Below are positions 1-7,926 of a stretch of DNA of 64,000 nucleotides, piece by piece. The stretch covers positions 17,165-81,164 of the forward strand of contig QAKK01000040.1 in assembly GCA_003343845.1 (NCBI GenBank), written 5' to 3'. Positions within the stretch are counted from its first letter, which is position 1. Every line of letters starts with the position of its first letter. The position numbers were made by a program, and so were the translations under genes. The DNA is from Oscillospiraceae bacterium (lineage in GTDB: Bacteria > Bacillota > Clostridia > Oscillospirales > CAG-272). Under the pieces are notes generated by a model. That model made no database searches and was not told where the DNA came from. It saw only the letters and a list, made by a program, of their open reading frames with translations.

Positions 1-216
1 GCCACGGCGCCTGCGAAGACCACGGCACCTGCAAAGACCACGGAGCCTGCAAAGACCACGGATACCGAAAAGGCTGCTGATACCAGTGCTACCACTACGG
101 CTGCACCTGCAACCGAGGGCGGTCTCAGCACCGGTGCGATCATCGGCATCGTCGCAGCTGTCATCGTTGTGATCGCAGTTGTGGTTGTCGTTGTTACCAA
201 GAAGAAAAAGAACTGA
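1..216 (+). CDS. C-terminus of PAKTT-repeat beta-helix surface protein (copy 1, partial)
   Basis: Reading frame open from the first base of the window, so the N-terminus lies to the left. What remains is three 6-residue APAKTT/EPAKTT repeats, a DTEKAADTSATT linker, and a hydrophobic segment (GAIIGIVAAVIVVIAVVVVV) followed by TKKKKN, which is a membrane anchor with a positive stop-transfer tail. The last ~50 residues are nearly identical to those of the two genes that follow, so this is the first visible member of a tandem family. The repeats probably form an extended stalk through the cell wall; that is inference from composition and position. No LPXTG sorting signal is present. Confidence 0.85.
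   Translation, partial: ATAPAKTTAPAKTTEPAKTTDTEKAADTSATTTAAPATEGGLSTGAIIGIVAAVIVVIAVVVVVVTKKKKN
7..60 (+). repeat. 18-bp tandem repeats (3 visible units) coding PAKTT stalk
   Basis: Three in-frame 18-bp units coding APAKTT or EPAKTT. The array continues past the left edge. Confidence 0.85.
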
Positions 217-250
217 TTGATCCTGAATCAAATTGATCTTTAAACAAAAA

Positions 251-280
251 GCCATCTGCCATCCGGCAGGTGGCTTTTTT
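251..280 (+). terminator. Rho-independent terminator of copy 1
   Basis: 10-bp stem (251-260 with 265-274, one G-U pair), 4-nt loop ATCC, then six T. Almost the same stem sequence follows copy 2, so the terminator was duplicated with the gene. Confidence 0.9.
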
Positions 281-365
281 GCATTTTTCGCTTTTTTTGA
301 TTATTATGTGCAAATTATTGTGAAATTGGATAATAATACACATCGCCAATGTCGATTTTATAGTG

Positions 366-371
366 TATAAT
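366..371 (+). promoter_or_regulatory. -10 element (TATAAT) of copy 2
   Basis: TATAAT 31 nt before the start codon, followed by a CGGAGG ribosome-binding site. The surrounding block (CCAA-N3-TCGA upstream, GTGTATAAT) is conserved before copy 3. No good -35 hexamer is visible. Confidence 0.6.
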
Positions 372-401
372 GTATATAAACTTACTCGGAGGTAAAAACA
401 T

Positions 402-1840
402 ATGAAAAAGTACTTCGGTTTGATTGCAATGCTTGTGGTTTGCCTGCTTGCAGTCATGAGCGTGTCTGCTGCGGACACGACGGTCTATCTGAATGACGGT
501 GGCACGGGTGACGGCTCGAGCGCAAGCTCGCCGCTCGGCGACATTGTTGAAGCGATCAATAAGGTTGCAAACGGCGGTAAGGTCGTCATTACGGATACAT
601 ATACCATGCTGGATGCGATCTATGAGCCGACCCATAAGGGCGACATCATCATCACGGGCGGCACGTTTGACCTGAATGCCGAGACCTTCAACCGCTATTA
701 TATGGCGGGTCCCGGCTCAACCACCTTTGAAAACATCAAGCTGCATGACGCGTCCGGCGCGGCAGCCAAGGGTTGGTCATCATTGCACAGTTCAACCCCC
801 TCATCATGGGCGAGGGCGTGGACACTATGACCACCAAGACTTATCTGATCGGCGGCTATCAGAAGGCATTCCCCGAAGATTTGAAGCTGGATCTCGATTC
901 GCACATCACCATCAAGAGCGGTAAGTACCATGTTGTCAGCGGTTCCAGCCGCGGCGCCTCCTCCACGATCTTTGAAGGTACGTCCTACATCACGATGGAC
1001 GGCGGCGAAGTCAACCAGTTCCTCGGCGGTTCCTGCAACGGCAGTGCAATGGGCGCTGCCAATATCACGATCAACGGCGGTTCCATCAACCAGCTGATGA
1101 TGGCAGGTGATGCGACCCGTCGTATCAACGGCGATGCAGTCCTCACCGTCAACGGCGGTGTGATCGGTCAGCTGATGGTCAACAATGTCATGGGTCATGC
1201 CACCGTTAACTACAACGGCGGTCAGATCGCAACGGCGACCAAGTCGATCGAGGACAAGATCATGGAGTTTGTCACCGACGGTACGGCAACGCTGAATGTC
1301 AATCCCGACCTGAACGCAGCTATGGTTGCGCTCGCATTTGATACGGTCAACTATGTCGGCAAGACGCCCGCGACGACGGAGCCTGCGAAGACGACGGAGC
1401 CTGCAAAGACCACGGCGCCTGCGAAGACCACGGCGCCTGCGAAGACCACCGAGCCTGCGAAGACGACCGAGCCTGCGAAGACCACGGCGCCTGCGAAGAC
1501 CACGGCGCCTGCAAAGACGACCGAGCCTGCGAAGACCACGGCGCCTGCAAAGACGACCGAGCCTGCAAAGACGACGGAGCCTGCGAAGACGACCGAGCCT
1601 GCAAAGACGACCGAGCCTGCAAAGACAACGGCGCCTGCGAAGACCACCGAGCCTGCAAAGACCACGGAGCCTGCAAAGACCACGGATACCGAAAAGGCTG
1701 CTGATACCAGTGCTACCACTGCGGCTGCACCCGCAACCGAGGGCGGTCTCAGCACCGGTGCGATCATCGGCATCATCGCAGCTGTCATCGTTGTGATCGC
1801 AGTTGTGGTCGTTGTCATCACCAAGAAGAAGAAAAACTAA
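402..1840 (+). pseudogene. PAKTT-repeat beta-helix surface protein (copy 2), frameshifted
   Basis: Two overlapping frames together give a full-length homologue of the gene at 2019. Frame 1 starts at 402 with a signal peptide (MKKYFGLIAMLVV..., cleavage near SVSAAD) and matches the intact paralogue up to the AKG at 765-773. The match then continues in the frame from 773 (VIIAQFNPLIMGEGVD). One base is missing near 771-776 compared with the paralogue. Downstream are beta-helix strands with recurring TINGG/TVNGG turns, 17 PAKTT repeats, a transmembrane segment and an ITKKKKN tail, all intact. Unless the shift is an assembly error or is bypassed, the product would be a truncated ~140-residue secreted fragment. 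The site is not a homopolymer, so slippage-based phase variation is not obvious. Confidence 0.75.
1379..1684 (+). repeat. 18-bp minisatellite, 17 units, coding [EA]PAKTT
   Basis: Seventeen perfect-length 18-bp units in frame. Units alternate Glu or Ala at position 1 and vary synonymously (GCG/GCA, ACC/ACG), so they are not freshly duplicated. Confidence 0.9.
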
Positions 1841-1860
1841 TTGTTTTTTCAAGTAAAAAA

Positions 1861-1890
1861 GCCATCTGCCGTCCGGCAGATGGCTTTTTC
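1861..1890 (+). terminator. Terminator of copy 2
   Basis: Perfect 10-bp stem (1861-1870 with 1875-1884), loop GTCC, T-run. The right arm plus T-run is repeated again at 1896-1910 (GCAGATGGCTTTTTT), a partial duplication of the terminator. Confidence 0.9.
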
Positions 1891-1983
1891 ATTCAGCAGA
1901 TGGCTTTTTTGGCTGTTTTGTGATTTTCGACCCACAATGTGCAAAAGAACGAAAAATGCTCTTCCAAAATCGAATTTGTCGTG

Positions 1984-1989
1984 TATAAT
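1984..1989 (+). promoter_or_regulatory. -10 element (TATAAT) of copy 3
   Basis: TATAAT within GTGTATAATA, 30 nt before the start at 2019, in the same sequence block as before copy 2. This suggests each copy has its own promoter. Confidence 0.6.
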
Positions 1990-2018
1990 AGACATAAATT
2001 CACACGGAGGAAGAAAAC

Positions 2019-3407
2019 ATGAAAAAACATTTCGGACTTTTGGCAATGCTGGTGTTCTGTCTTATCGGATGCCTGTGCGCATCCGCGGCGGATCAGACGA
2101 TCTATCTGAACGACGGCGGCACGGGCGACGGTTCCAGTGCAAGTGCACCGCTCGGTGACATGACCGAAGCGATCAGCAAGATCGCTGACGGCGGTAAGGT
2201 CGTCATTACGGATACATACACGATCGGCGAGATCTTTGAGATGCCGCAGCACAAGGGTGATGTGACCATCACCGGCGGGACGCTGGTCATGGCGGGCGAT
2301 CCGGCAAACCGCTTCTATGTGTCGGGTCCAGGCAAAACGACCTTTGAGCATCTGGCGCTGCGCGACGGCGCAGGCAAGGGCTTCTGCATCGCCGGTCGCT
2401 TCAATGAGATCGTCATGGGGGAGGGCGTTGATACCACCACGGCAAAGGTCTATGTCATCGGCGGCTATCAGACAGCGTTCCCCGAGGATATGGAGCTTGG
2501 TCTCGATTCACATGTAACGATCAAGAGCGGCAAATACCATGCCGTCGCAGGGTCCAGCCGCGGCGCATCGAGTATCATGTTTGAGGGCACGTCGCACATC
2601 ACGGTAGACGGCGGCGAGATCAATATGCTGTTCGGCGGCTCCATCAACGGCAGCGGCATGGCGAACGCGGAGATCACGATCAACGGCGGCACGATCAACC
2701 AGCTGAATATGGCGGGCGACGCGACCCGCCGCATCAACGGTGATGCGACCCTTACGGTCAACGGCGGCATGATCGGACAGCTCGCCGTGAACAACGTCAT
2801 GGGGCATGCCATCGTCAATTACAACGGCGGTCAGATCGCATCGGCAAGCAAGCTGATCGATGTGAAGGTTCAGGAGTTTGTCACCGACGGTACGGCGACG
2901 CTGAATGTCAGTCCAGACCTGAGCGCGCCTCTGCTTGCGCTTGCGTTTGACACCGTCAACTATGTCGGCAAGACGCCCGCGACGACAGAGCCTGCGAAGA
3001 CGACAGAGCCTGCAAAGACGACGGAGCCTGCAAAAACGACCGAACCTGCAAAGACGACAGAGCCCGCAAAGACGACGGCGCTTGCAAAGACGACAGAGCT
3101 CGCAAAGACGACGGCGCCTACAAAGACGACAGAGCCCGCAAAGACGACGGCGCCTGCAAAGACGACAGAGCCCGCAAAGACGACGGAACCCGCAAAGACG
3201 ACCGAACCGGCAAAGACGACCGAACCCGCAAAAACGACGGCGCCTGCAAAGACCGCGGACACCGAAAAGGCTGCTGATACCAGTGCTACTACTGCGGCAG
3301 CACCCGCAACCGAGGGCGGTCTCAGCACCGGCGCTATCATCGGCATCGTCGCAGCTGTCATCGTTGTGATCGCAGTTGTAGTTGTCGTTATCAAGAAAAA
3401 GAAATAA
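2019..3407 (+). CDS. PAKTT-repeat beta-helix surface protein (copy 3, intact)
   Basis: 462 residues. Signal peptide at 1-25 (MKKHFGLLAMLVFCLIGCLC, likely SPase I cleavage after CASA; the LIGC could be read as a weak lipobox). Residues ~27-320 have the composition of a right-handed beta-helix: a YLNDGGTGDGSS opening motif, then repeated ITINGG, LTVNGG and NYNGG turns. Residues ~324-413 are 15 six-residue [EA]PAKTT repeats, some degenerate (ALAKTT, APTKTT). The end is one hydrophobic helix with a KKKK tail. Expected topology: beta-helix outside the wall, Lys/Thr/Pro stalk, membrane anchor. No catalytic motif was recognised; adhesin or glycan binding is only a guess. RBS GGAGG 7-11 nt before the ATG. 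Confidence 0.85.
   Translation: MKKHFGLLAMLVFCLIGCLCASAADQTIYLNDGGTGDGSSASAPLGDMTEAISKIADGGKVVITDTYTIGEIFEMPQHKGDVTITGGTLVMAGDPANRFYVSGPGKTTFEHLALRDGAGKGFCIAGRFNEIVMGEGVDTTTAKVYVIGGYQTAFPEDMELGLDSHVTIKSGKYHAVAGSSRGASSIMFEGTSHITVDGGEINMLFGGSINGSGMANAEITINGGTINQLNMAGDATRRINGDATLTVNGGMIGQLAVNNVMGHAIVNYNGGQIASASKLIDVKVQEFVTDGTATLNVSPDLSAPLLALAFDTVNYVGKTPATTEPAKTTEPAKTTEPAKTTEPAKTTEPAKTTALAKTTELAKTTAPTKTTEPAKTTAPAKTTEPAKTTEPAKTTEPAKTTEPAKTTAPAKTADTEKAADTSATTAAAPATEGGLSTGAIIGIVAAVIVVIAVVVVVIKKKK
2988..3257 (+). repeat. 18-bp minisatellite, 15 units, coding [EA]PAKTT
   Basis: Fifteen in-frame 18-bp units; three carry substitutions (ALAKTT, ELAKTT, APTKTT), so this array is more diverged than the one at 1379. 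Confidence 0.9.
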
Positions 3408-3414
3408 GGCAAGC

Positions 3415-3445
3415 AAAAAAGGCACTCGAAAAAGTGCCTTTTTTT
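3415..3445. terminator. Bidirectional terminator between copy 3 and the deacetylase
   Basis: Stem GGCACT/AGTGCC (3421-3426, 3433-3438), extended by the flanking A- and T-runs. It serves the convergent genes on both sides. Confidence 0.85.
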
Positions 3446-3448
3446 ATC

Positions 3449-4285
3449 TTATTCTACAGTGACGGTTTTCCCTGCGGGCACGACAATGTTCTTGCCGAAC
3501 CAGTCGAGATAAACATCTTTGTCGGTCGGATTGGACAGCATTTTTCCGTCCGCTGCGCATTCCAGCCGGTCATATGCCTGTACATAATCATAGACTTCGG
3601 TGTTGGTTGCATACCACACGTCTTCGCGGCTGCCGACCTTTTCGGCAAAGGATTCGAGAATGTTCCAGTTGTCGTTGTCATTGTATTCAAAGCTGTGCCC
3701 CCAGAGGTAGAACAGCTTCGGATTGTGTCGCCAGAAGTACCCGCCCTCGGAATCCTGCAAAAATGCGTCGGTCAGCTCTGCCAGCCGCGGGGAGTTGTGG
3801 TGGCAGGTCGGCTGCAGCCGCAGCCAGTCGTTCGGAATGCCGAAGCCGCCGCTTGAGATGGTCGTGCGGGCATATCGGATCCCGCAGCGCCGGACAATGT
3901 CCACGGTGTCGTCGTCAAAGCTGCCGTTGGCATATGCCATGCCCTTGATGATGCAGCCGAAAAGCCGCTCCAGATTGCGCCTGTCGTCGATGATCTCCGC
4001 AACAGCCATTTCCTCCGGAATGTCCGCGAGGGACCGATGCCGGAATCCGTGCACCGCAACCTCATGATTGCAGCTTTTGTACAGTTCGATGGATTCTTCT
4101 TTGGTCAACCGACGTCCGCCTGCCTGTTCGGCAAACAGTCCCGAGCTGATGTTGAAGGTGCATTTGATGCCGCTGCCGTCCAGAATGTCGATCAGCTTTT
4201 TGTCAAAGACCATGCCGTCGTCATAGCTGAGGGTCAGCGCTTTGAGCCGGAAACCGGGGAAGCGTAAGAGCCTGTATTTGTTCAT
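3449..4285 (-). CDS. Polysaccharide deacetylase family protein (NodB/CE4 fold)
   Basis: 278 residues, no signal peptide. The NodB-type motif 1 is LTLSYDDG (canonical TFDDG) near residues 18-25, and motif 2 is the metal-binding HGFRH near residue 80, so a divalent-metal hydrolase is likely. The usual motif-3 Arg/Pro pair (RxPYG) is replaced by YANGSFDDD, which is common in the divergent cytoplasmic branch of the family. The substrate is therefore unknown: N-acetyl sugar polymer or another amide. Single-gene transcription unit with its own promoter (4316-4344) and an AGAGGAGAG ribosome-binding site. Confidence 0.8.
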   Translation of the reverse strand: MNKYRLLRFPGFRLKALTLSYDDGMVFDKKLIDILDGSGIKCTFNISSGLFAEQAGGRRLTKEESIELYKSCNHEVAVHGFRHRSLADIPEEMAVAEIIDDRRNLERLFGCIIKGMAYANGSFDDDTVDIVRRCGIRYARTTISSGGFGIPNDWLRLQPTCHHNSPRLAELTDAFLQDSEGGYFWRHNPKLFYLWGHSFEYNDNDNWNILESFAEKVGSREDVWYATNTEVYDYVQAYDRLECAADGKMLSNPTDKDVYLDWFGKNIVVPAGKTVTVE

Positions 4286-4315
4286 TTTGATCTCTCCTCT
4301 GCGTCTGTGCTATCA

Positions 4316-4344
4316 TTCTATATTACATTACGGAAAAAGTCAAT
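4316..4344 (-). promoter_or_regulatory. Sigma-A promoter of the deacetylase gene
   Basis: On the minus strand TTGACT-N17-TAGAAT, ending 31 nt before the start codon. Confidence 0.75.
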
Positions 4345-4395
4345 ACGGCATGCAGTGCAGACAGGGAAGATCAAAAGCACATTTTCAAATCCGAT

Positions 4396-4425
4396 GAAAA
4401 AGCACTTGCTTTCGCAAGTGCTTTT
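4396..4425 (-). terminator. Terminator of tRNA-Gln
   Basis: 9-bp stem (4401-4409 with 4414-4422), loop TTTC. The A-run at 4397-4400 is the T-run on the minus strand, directly downstream of the tRNA. Confidence 0.85.
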
Positions 4426-4428
4426 TCA

Positions 4429-4502
4429 TGGCTGGGGATGAAGGATTTGAACCCTCACAAACAGAGTCAGAGTCTGTCGTGCTGCCATTACACAAATCCC
4501 CA
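4429..4502 (-). tRNA. tRNA-Gln(CTG)
   Basis: 74 nt including an encoded 3' CCA. The minus strand folds as acceptor TGGGGAT/ATCCCCA (7 bp), D stem GTGT/GCAC, anticodon stem ACAGA/TCTGT with loop CTCTGAC (anticodon CTG, reading CAG), and T stem GAGGG/CCTTC with loop TTCAAAT. The U1-A72 start and G discriminator are typical of bacterial tRNA-Gln. It is a solitary gene followed by a strong terminator. Confidence 0.95.
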
Positions 4503-4625
4503 ATATTCGGTTTGCGCTGCTTTCTGCAACGGATATTATTATAGCAGAGCTTTCCCGAATTGTCAAGTATATTTTCGCAAAAATCGTGGGGTTTTATACA
4601 TTTTTTTGCGCGCGGATTTTTCTGC

Positions 4626-5198
4626 CTAAAGAAGCCCGTAGAATACGATTCCGAGACCGGCGGACAACAGGATCATGAGGATCGGCGAGGGCGACTTCCG
4701 CGCGTATCTTTGCAGCAGAAAGCTGACCGCGCAGAGCAGGGCGAAGATCGCGACGGCGCGCAGATCCGGGTGCAGACCGCCGCTGATTGCTTTCAGACCG
4801 AGCAGGGTGTCCAGTCCCATCGTGAGCGCCGTGGCAAGAATCAGTGCGGCGATGCAGGGGCGCACGCCGCCGAGAAACGCCTGCACGCCCGTGTATCTCA
4901 GCAGATTGCGGATCAGCGCGGCGATGAGCAGAATGATGATAAAGGAGGGAAGCACCACGCCGAGCGTAGCGACCAGCGCGCCGAAAACGCCGCCCTGCGA
5001 TGCGCCGACAAAGGTCGCCATGTTCACCGCGATCGGTCCCGGCGTGGATTCGGTCACGGCGACAAAGCTCATGAACTCGCTCTCGGTCATCCAGCCGTTT
5101 GACAGCACGATCTCGCGGATCAGCGAGACCATGCCGTAGCCGCCGCCGAAGGAGACCGCGCCGATCTCAAAGAAGATGAGAAACAGTTTGAGCAGCAT
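4626..5198 (-). CDS. Chromate transporter family half-protein (second subunit)
   Basis: 190 residues, the length of a short-chain CHR family protein (one six-helix-type domain). The N-terminal FFEIGAVSFGGGYGMVSLI and later TPGPIAVNMATFVG segments are the CHR signatures (FGGG, PGP). Homologous to the upstream gene, to which it is joined with a 1-nt overlap (5198), so the two should form a heteromeric pair equivalent to a full-length ChrA. Known members export chromate with proton exchange; here the real substrate (chromate, sulfate-like or other anion) is not shown by sequence. Confidence 0.85.
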   Translation of the reverse strand: MLLKLFLIFFEIGAVSFGGGYGMVSLIREIVLSNGWMTESEFMSFVAVTESTPGPIAVNMATFVGASQGGVFGALVATLGVVLPSFIIILLIAALIRNLLRYTGVQAFLGGVRPCIAALILATALTMGLDTLLGLKAISGGLHPDLRAVAIFALLCAVSFLLQRYARKSPSPILMILLSAGLGIVFYGLL

Positions 5199-5791
5199 TA
5201 TTTGTCCCCGCCTTTCTTCAGCCGCGCGGCATAGGTGACCGCGATGCCGAGCACGCCGCAGAGCAGGATGGCGAGGATCGAGGAAAAATCGACCGCCAGC
5301 AGCGAAGCGCCGACCATCAGGACAAAAACGATGCTCGCAAGAATGTAGTTGAACGCCGATCGTTCAAGCCCGCGGAACACGCGAATACCGGCGGACAGAA
5401 TAAGCCAGACCACGCAGACGCGGATACCCGCAAAAGCATAGGCAACAAAGGTGAGGCTGAGAAATCGGTCAAAAAACAGTGAGATTGCGTAGATGATGGC
5501 AAAGGAGGGGATGCAGACCGCGACGGTGGACACAAGCGCGCCGAGAAACCCCGCGATCTTGTAGCCGACATAGGTCGCACCGTTGATGGCAAGCGGTCCC
5601 GGCGTGGACTCGGCAATCGCCAACATGTCCATGAATTCCGTTTTGCCGATCCATTTCTTTTTGTCTACAAATTCGGCTTCAAACAGTGCCAGCATGGCAT
5701 AGCCGCCGCCGAACGTGAACAGCCCGATCTTCATCATCGTGAAGAACAGCTTGCAGAGCAGCGCCCCGCGCGTTGTCGATTTTTCTTCCAT
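5198..5791 (-). CDS. Chromate transporter family half-protein (first subunit)
   Basis: 197 residues from the chosen start. Carries KIGLFTFGGGYAMLALFE and TPGPLAINGATYVGYK, the CHR-domain signatures, and about six hydrophobic segments. The start is the ATG at 5791 (MEEKST): the promoter -10 lies at 5815-5820, so transcription should begin near 5808 and the upstream in-frame ATG at 5812 would not be in the mRNA. A GGGGA Shine-Dalgarno sits 6 nt before 5791. First gene of a two-gene operon of half-size transporters. Confidence 0.85.
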   Translation of the reverse strand: MEEKSTTRGALLCKLFFTMMKIGLFTFGGGYAMLALFEAEFVDKKKWIGKTEFMDMLAIAESTPGPLAINGATYVGYKIAGFLGALVSTVAVCIPSFAIIYAISLFFDRFLSLTFVAYAFAGIRVCVVWLILSAGIRVFRGLERSAFNYILASIVFVLMVGASLLAVDFSSILAILLCGVLGIAVTYAARLKKGGDK

Positions 5792-5814
5792 TTGTATCCC
5801 CGCTTTCCGCATTC

Positions 5815-5843
5815 ATTATAGCATGCATGCCGCAAACCGTCAA
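5815..5843 (-). promoter_or_regulatory. Sigma-A promoter of the chromate transporter operon
   Basis: Minus strand TTGACG-N17-TATAAT with a TGC extended -10. Close to consensus; the very short leader decides the start codon of the first gene. Confidence 0.85.
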
Positions 5844-5853
5844 GGCAGGTCTC

Positions 5854-5882
5854 TTGCGCGCGGCGCAGATTTGTGATAGAAT
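5854..5882 (+). promoter_or_regulatory. Promoter of the GNAT gene
   Basis: TTGCGC-N17-TAGAAT with TGA before the -10. Confidence 0.65.
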
Positions 5883-5907
5883 AAAAAGCCGACAGGGGGG
5901 TGCTTGA

Positions 5908-6684
5908 ATGTCCTTGACACAGGAAGAAATCAAACGCATTGCGCTGGAACAATCCGCAATTGACGCCGGATGCGCGCCGACGGATTTTTTGCGCTCGGAA
6001 AACGTCATTGTGCCGTCCGTGGTCAGCCCGGATGCGCGCAGGTATCTGAAGCAGCCGCTCGAATGCACCTTGATTTCCTATGGCGCAAATGTTGTGGTCA
6101 CGGCGCAGGATGCTTACCGTGCCATCGCTGCCGACTATGTCGGGCGTTTTTCGCCCGCAGAATGCTTTGAAACGCCCGCGATGCTGCTGCTGGACGATGC
6201 ACTGCGCGCCGTGGGCTTGCGCATCTGTTTTCAGGCGGAGTATTTTTTGCCCGAGCTTTCCGCGATGCAGGTGACCGATTGCCCCTACGAACTGCGGCTG
6301 CTGCATCCGGTTGACTTTGCGCCGCTGTATACGTCGGAGTGGAGCAACGCACTTTGCATAGAACGTGCGGTGCTCGATACGCTCGGCATCGGCGCTTATG
6401 ACGACGGGCGGCTTGTCGGTTTTGCCGCCTGCTCGGCGGATTGCCGTGATATGTGGCAGATCGGCGTGGATGTGCTGCCTGCGTATCGCGGGCAGGGCAT
6501 TTCCACTGCGGTGACAAGCCGCCTTGCTGCCGAGATCTTAGCGGCGGGGAAAGTGCCTTTTTATTGCGCGGCGTGGTCAAATATCCGCTCGGTGCGCAAC
6601 GCGCTGCGCTGCGGATTCCGTCCCGCATGGGTGGAGCTGTCCGCAAAGCCGATCGATTATATCCGCGATCAGCTTGAAGATTGA
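5908..6684 (+). CDS. GNAT family N-acetyltransferase
   Basis: 258 residues. The C-terminal half carries the GNAT acetyl-CoA pyrophosphate loop: VDVLPAYRGQGISTAV near 185-200, preceded by the GFAACS strand and followed by CAAWSNIRSVRNALRCGFRP, the usual motif B (N-S, GF). The N-terminal ~120 residues are not a recognisable domain, so this looks like a two-part or degenerate tandem GNAT. The acyl acceptor cannot be predicted. RBS AGGGGGG before the ATG. Monocistronic, with its own promoter. Confidence 0.8.
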   Translation: MSLTQEEIKRIALEQSAIDAGCAPTDFLRSENVIVPSVVSPDARRYLKQPLECTLISYGANVVVTAQDAYRAIAADYVGRFSPAECFETPAMLLLDDALRAVGLRICFQAEYFLPELSAMQVTDCPYELRLLHPVDFAPLYTSEWSNALCIERAVLDTLGIGAYDDGRLVGFAACSADCRDMWQIGVDVLPAYRGQGISTAVTSRLAAEILAAGKVPFYCAAWSNIRSVRNALRCGFRPAWVELSAKPIDYIRDQLED

Positions 6685-6728
6685 TTGCACAACAGCACGA
6701 TCGTGCTCTCCGTATACCGCTTCGTGCA

Positions 6729-6757
6729 TTGTGAGCCCGCTTTTGCTTTGTTATAAT
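6729..6757 (+). promoter_or_regulatory. Promoter of the SDR gene
   Basis: TTGTGA-N17-TATAAT, followed at 6777 by TTGGAGGGG (RBS) and the ATG at 6791. Confidence 0.75.
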
Positions 6758-6790
6758 GAACCTACAAACCAAGATTTTGGAGGGGTTCAT

Positions 6791-7528
6791 ATGCGATTTG
6801 AGAATAAAGTAGCCATGGTGACCGGCGCGTCCGTCGGCATCGGGCGCGCCTGCGCGGTGCGCCTGGCAAAAGAGGGCGCAAAGCTGGTGCTGTTCGACAT
6901 CAATGCCGAGCAGCTGGACAAGGTTAAGGAAGAGGTTGCACCGTACACAACCGACGTGCTGACATACACCTGCGATGTCAGCGACGAGGCAGCCGTGAAC
7001 GCCGCAGTGGCGGATGCCATGCAGCATTTCGGCAGAATCGACGTGCTGATCAACAATGCGGCGATTTGGCGCACCTGGAAGACCTTTATGGCGGTCACGA
7101 CCGAGGAGTGGAAAAAGTTCATCGACATCAACGTCATGGGCGTGGTCTATTGCACCCGCGCGGTGCTCGGTTCGATGATCGAGCATCATTACGGCAGGAT
7201 CGTGAACGTCGGCTCGGTCGCCGGCATCTACGGCAACGGGCATATGTCCCACTATTCCGCAACGAAGGGCGCGATTATTTCGCTGACCGCCGCACTCGCC
7301 AAGGAAGTTGCGAAGGACGGCGTGCTGGTCAACTGCGTTTCGCCCGGCACGGTCAGCTCATCGAAGGACGCGGACATGGACGCATACACGTCGTGCGAGC
7401 TCTGCTACATGGAGCGCTCGGGCACGGACAACGAAAATGCCAACCTGATCTGCTTTATGGCAAGCGATGAGGCAACCTACATCTCGGGACAGAATTTCCA
7501 GATCGACGGCTGCCGCAAGAAGATCTGA
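6791..7528 (+). CDS. SDR family NAD(P)-dependent oxidoreductase (FabG-like)
   Basis: 245 residues, the classical short-chain dehydrogenase length. Rossmann motif TGASVGIG at 11-18, NNAA near 87-90, catalytic Ser in NVGSVAG near 141, and YSATK with catalytic Tyr ~154 and Lys ~158. The C-terminal GQNFQIDGC resembles the usual G-x-DGG ending. FabG-like enzymes reduce 3-oxoacyl thioesters, but closely related SDRs act on sugars and alcohols; with no fatty-acid genes nearby the substrate is open. The start at 6791 is set by the strong GGAGGGG site 7 nt upstream. Monocistronic between its own promoter and terminator. Confidence 0.85.
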   Translation: MRFENKVAMVTGASVGIGRACAVRLAKEGAKLVLFDINAEQLDKVKEEVAPYTTDVLTYTCDVSDEAAVNAAVADAMQHFGRIDVLINNAAIWRTWKTFMAVTTEEWKKFIDINVMGVVYCTRAVLGSMIEHHYGRIVNVGSVAGIYGNGHMSHYSATKGAIISLTAALAKEVAKDGVLVNCVSPGTVSSSKDADMDAYTSCELCYMERSGTDNENANLICFMASDEATYISGQNFQIDGCRKKI

Positions 7529-7535
7529 ACAAAAT

Positions 7536-7563
7536 AAGGGATGCCTTTTGCATCCCTTTTTTG
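7536..7563 (+). terminator. Terminator of the SDR gene
   Basis: 9-bp stem AAGGGATGC/GCATCCCTT, loop CTTTT, then T-run. Confidence 0.9.
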
Positions 7564-7926
7564 TTTTCGGTGCAGAAAAAGAGAAGCGCTCGTGCGAACG
7601 CCTCTCTCTCAGGAAAAAATGATGAAATCGACCAAAACCTCATCGTCTATATAATAGCATCTATTTCCCAACATGTCAAGAGAAATTGTTGATTTTATTT
7701 AGTATTCTAAATTGCCTTTAGTGAATCTTTACCGTTATTTGCCCGCGAAATACGTGAAAATTATACTTTTTGCAAAAGATTGTTTCAGAAAATGCAAAAG
7801 TTCCGGAAAAAGGAAAACGTCGTTCGCAAGCCGTTTATCGTGTGCTTTGGTGCGCATTCGGGCTTGACCGCAGAGGTGTTTTGTGATACAATCACATGTA
7901 AACAAAGGAAAGAAGTTGAAAAAATC
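7564..7926. other. AT-rich intergenic region with no gene
   Basis: No coding frame with a ribosome-binding site was found on either strand. It contains an imperfect inverted repeat at about 7579-7609 (GAGAAGCGCTCG with a matching GCCTCTCTC arm), an unassigned TATAAT at 7651-7656, and the promoter of the lipoprotein gene. Confidence 0.6.
7864..7892 (+). promoter_or_regulatory. Sigma-A promoter of the lipoprotein gene
   Basis: TTGACC-N17-TACAAT with TG one base before the -10. Confidence 0.8.

Noticed and set aside
1347..1824. Minus-strand frames rich in SVVFAG or LRRL repeats over the PAKTT region
   Set aside because: They are the reverse or shifted reading of the 18-bp repeats, not genes.
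1379..3257. CRISPR-like direct repeats
   Set aside because: The 18-bp units are contiguous, in frame and coding; there are no spacers or cas genes.
5792..5812. Upstream ATG at 5812 for the first chromate transporter gene
   Set aside because: The transcription start inferred from the promoter falls near 5808, after this codon.
7579..7609. Second terminator or small RNA after the SDR gene
   Set aside because: The inverted repeat is imperfect and has no T-run; the strong terminator at 7536 comes first.
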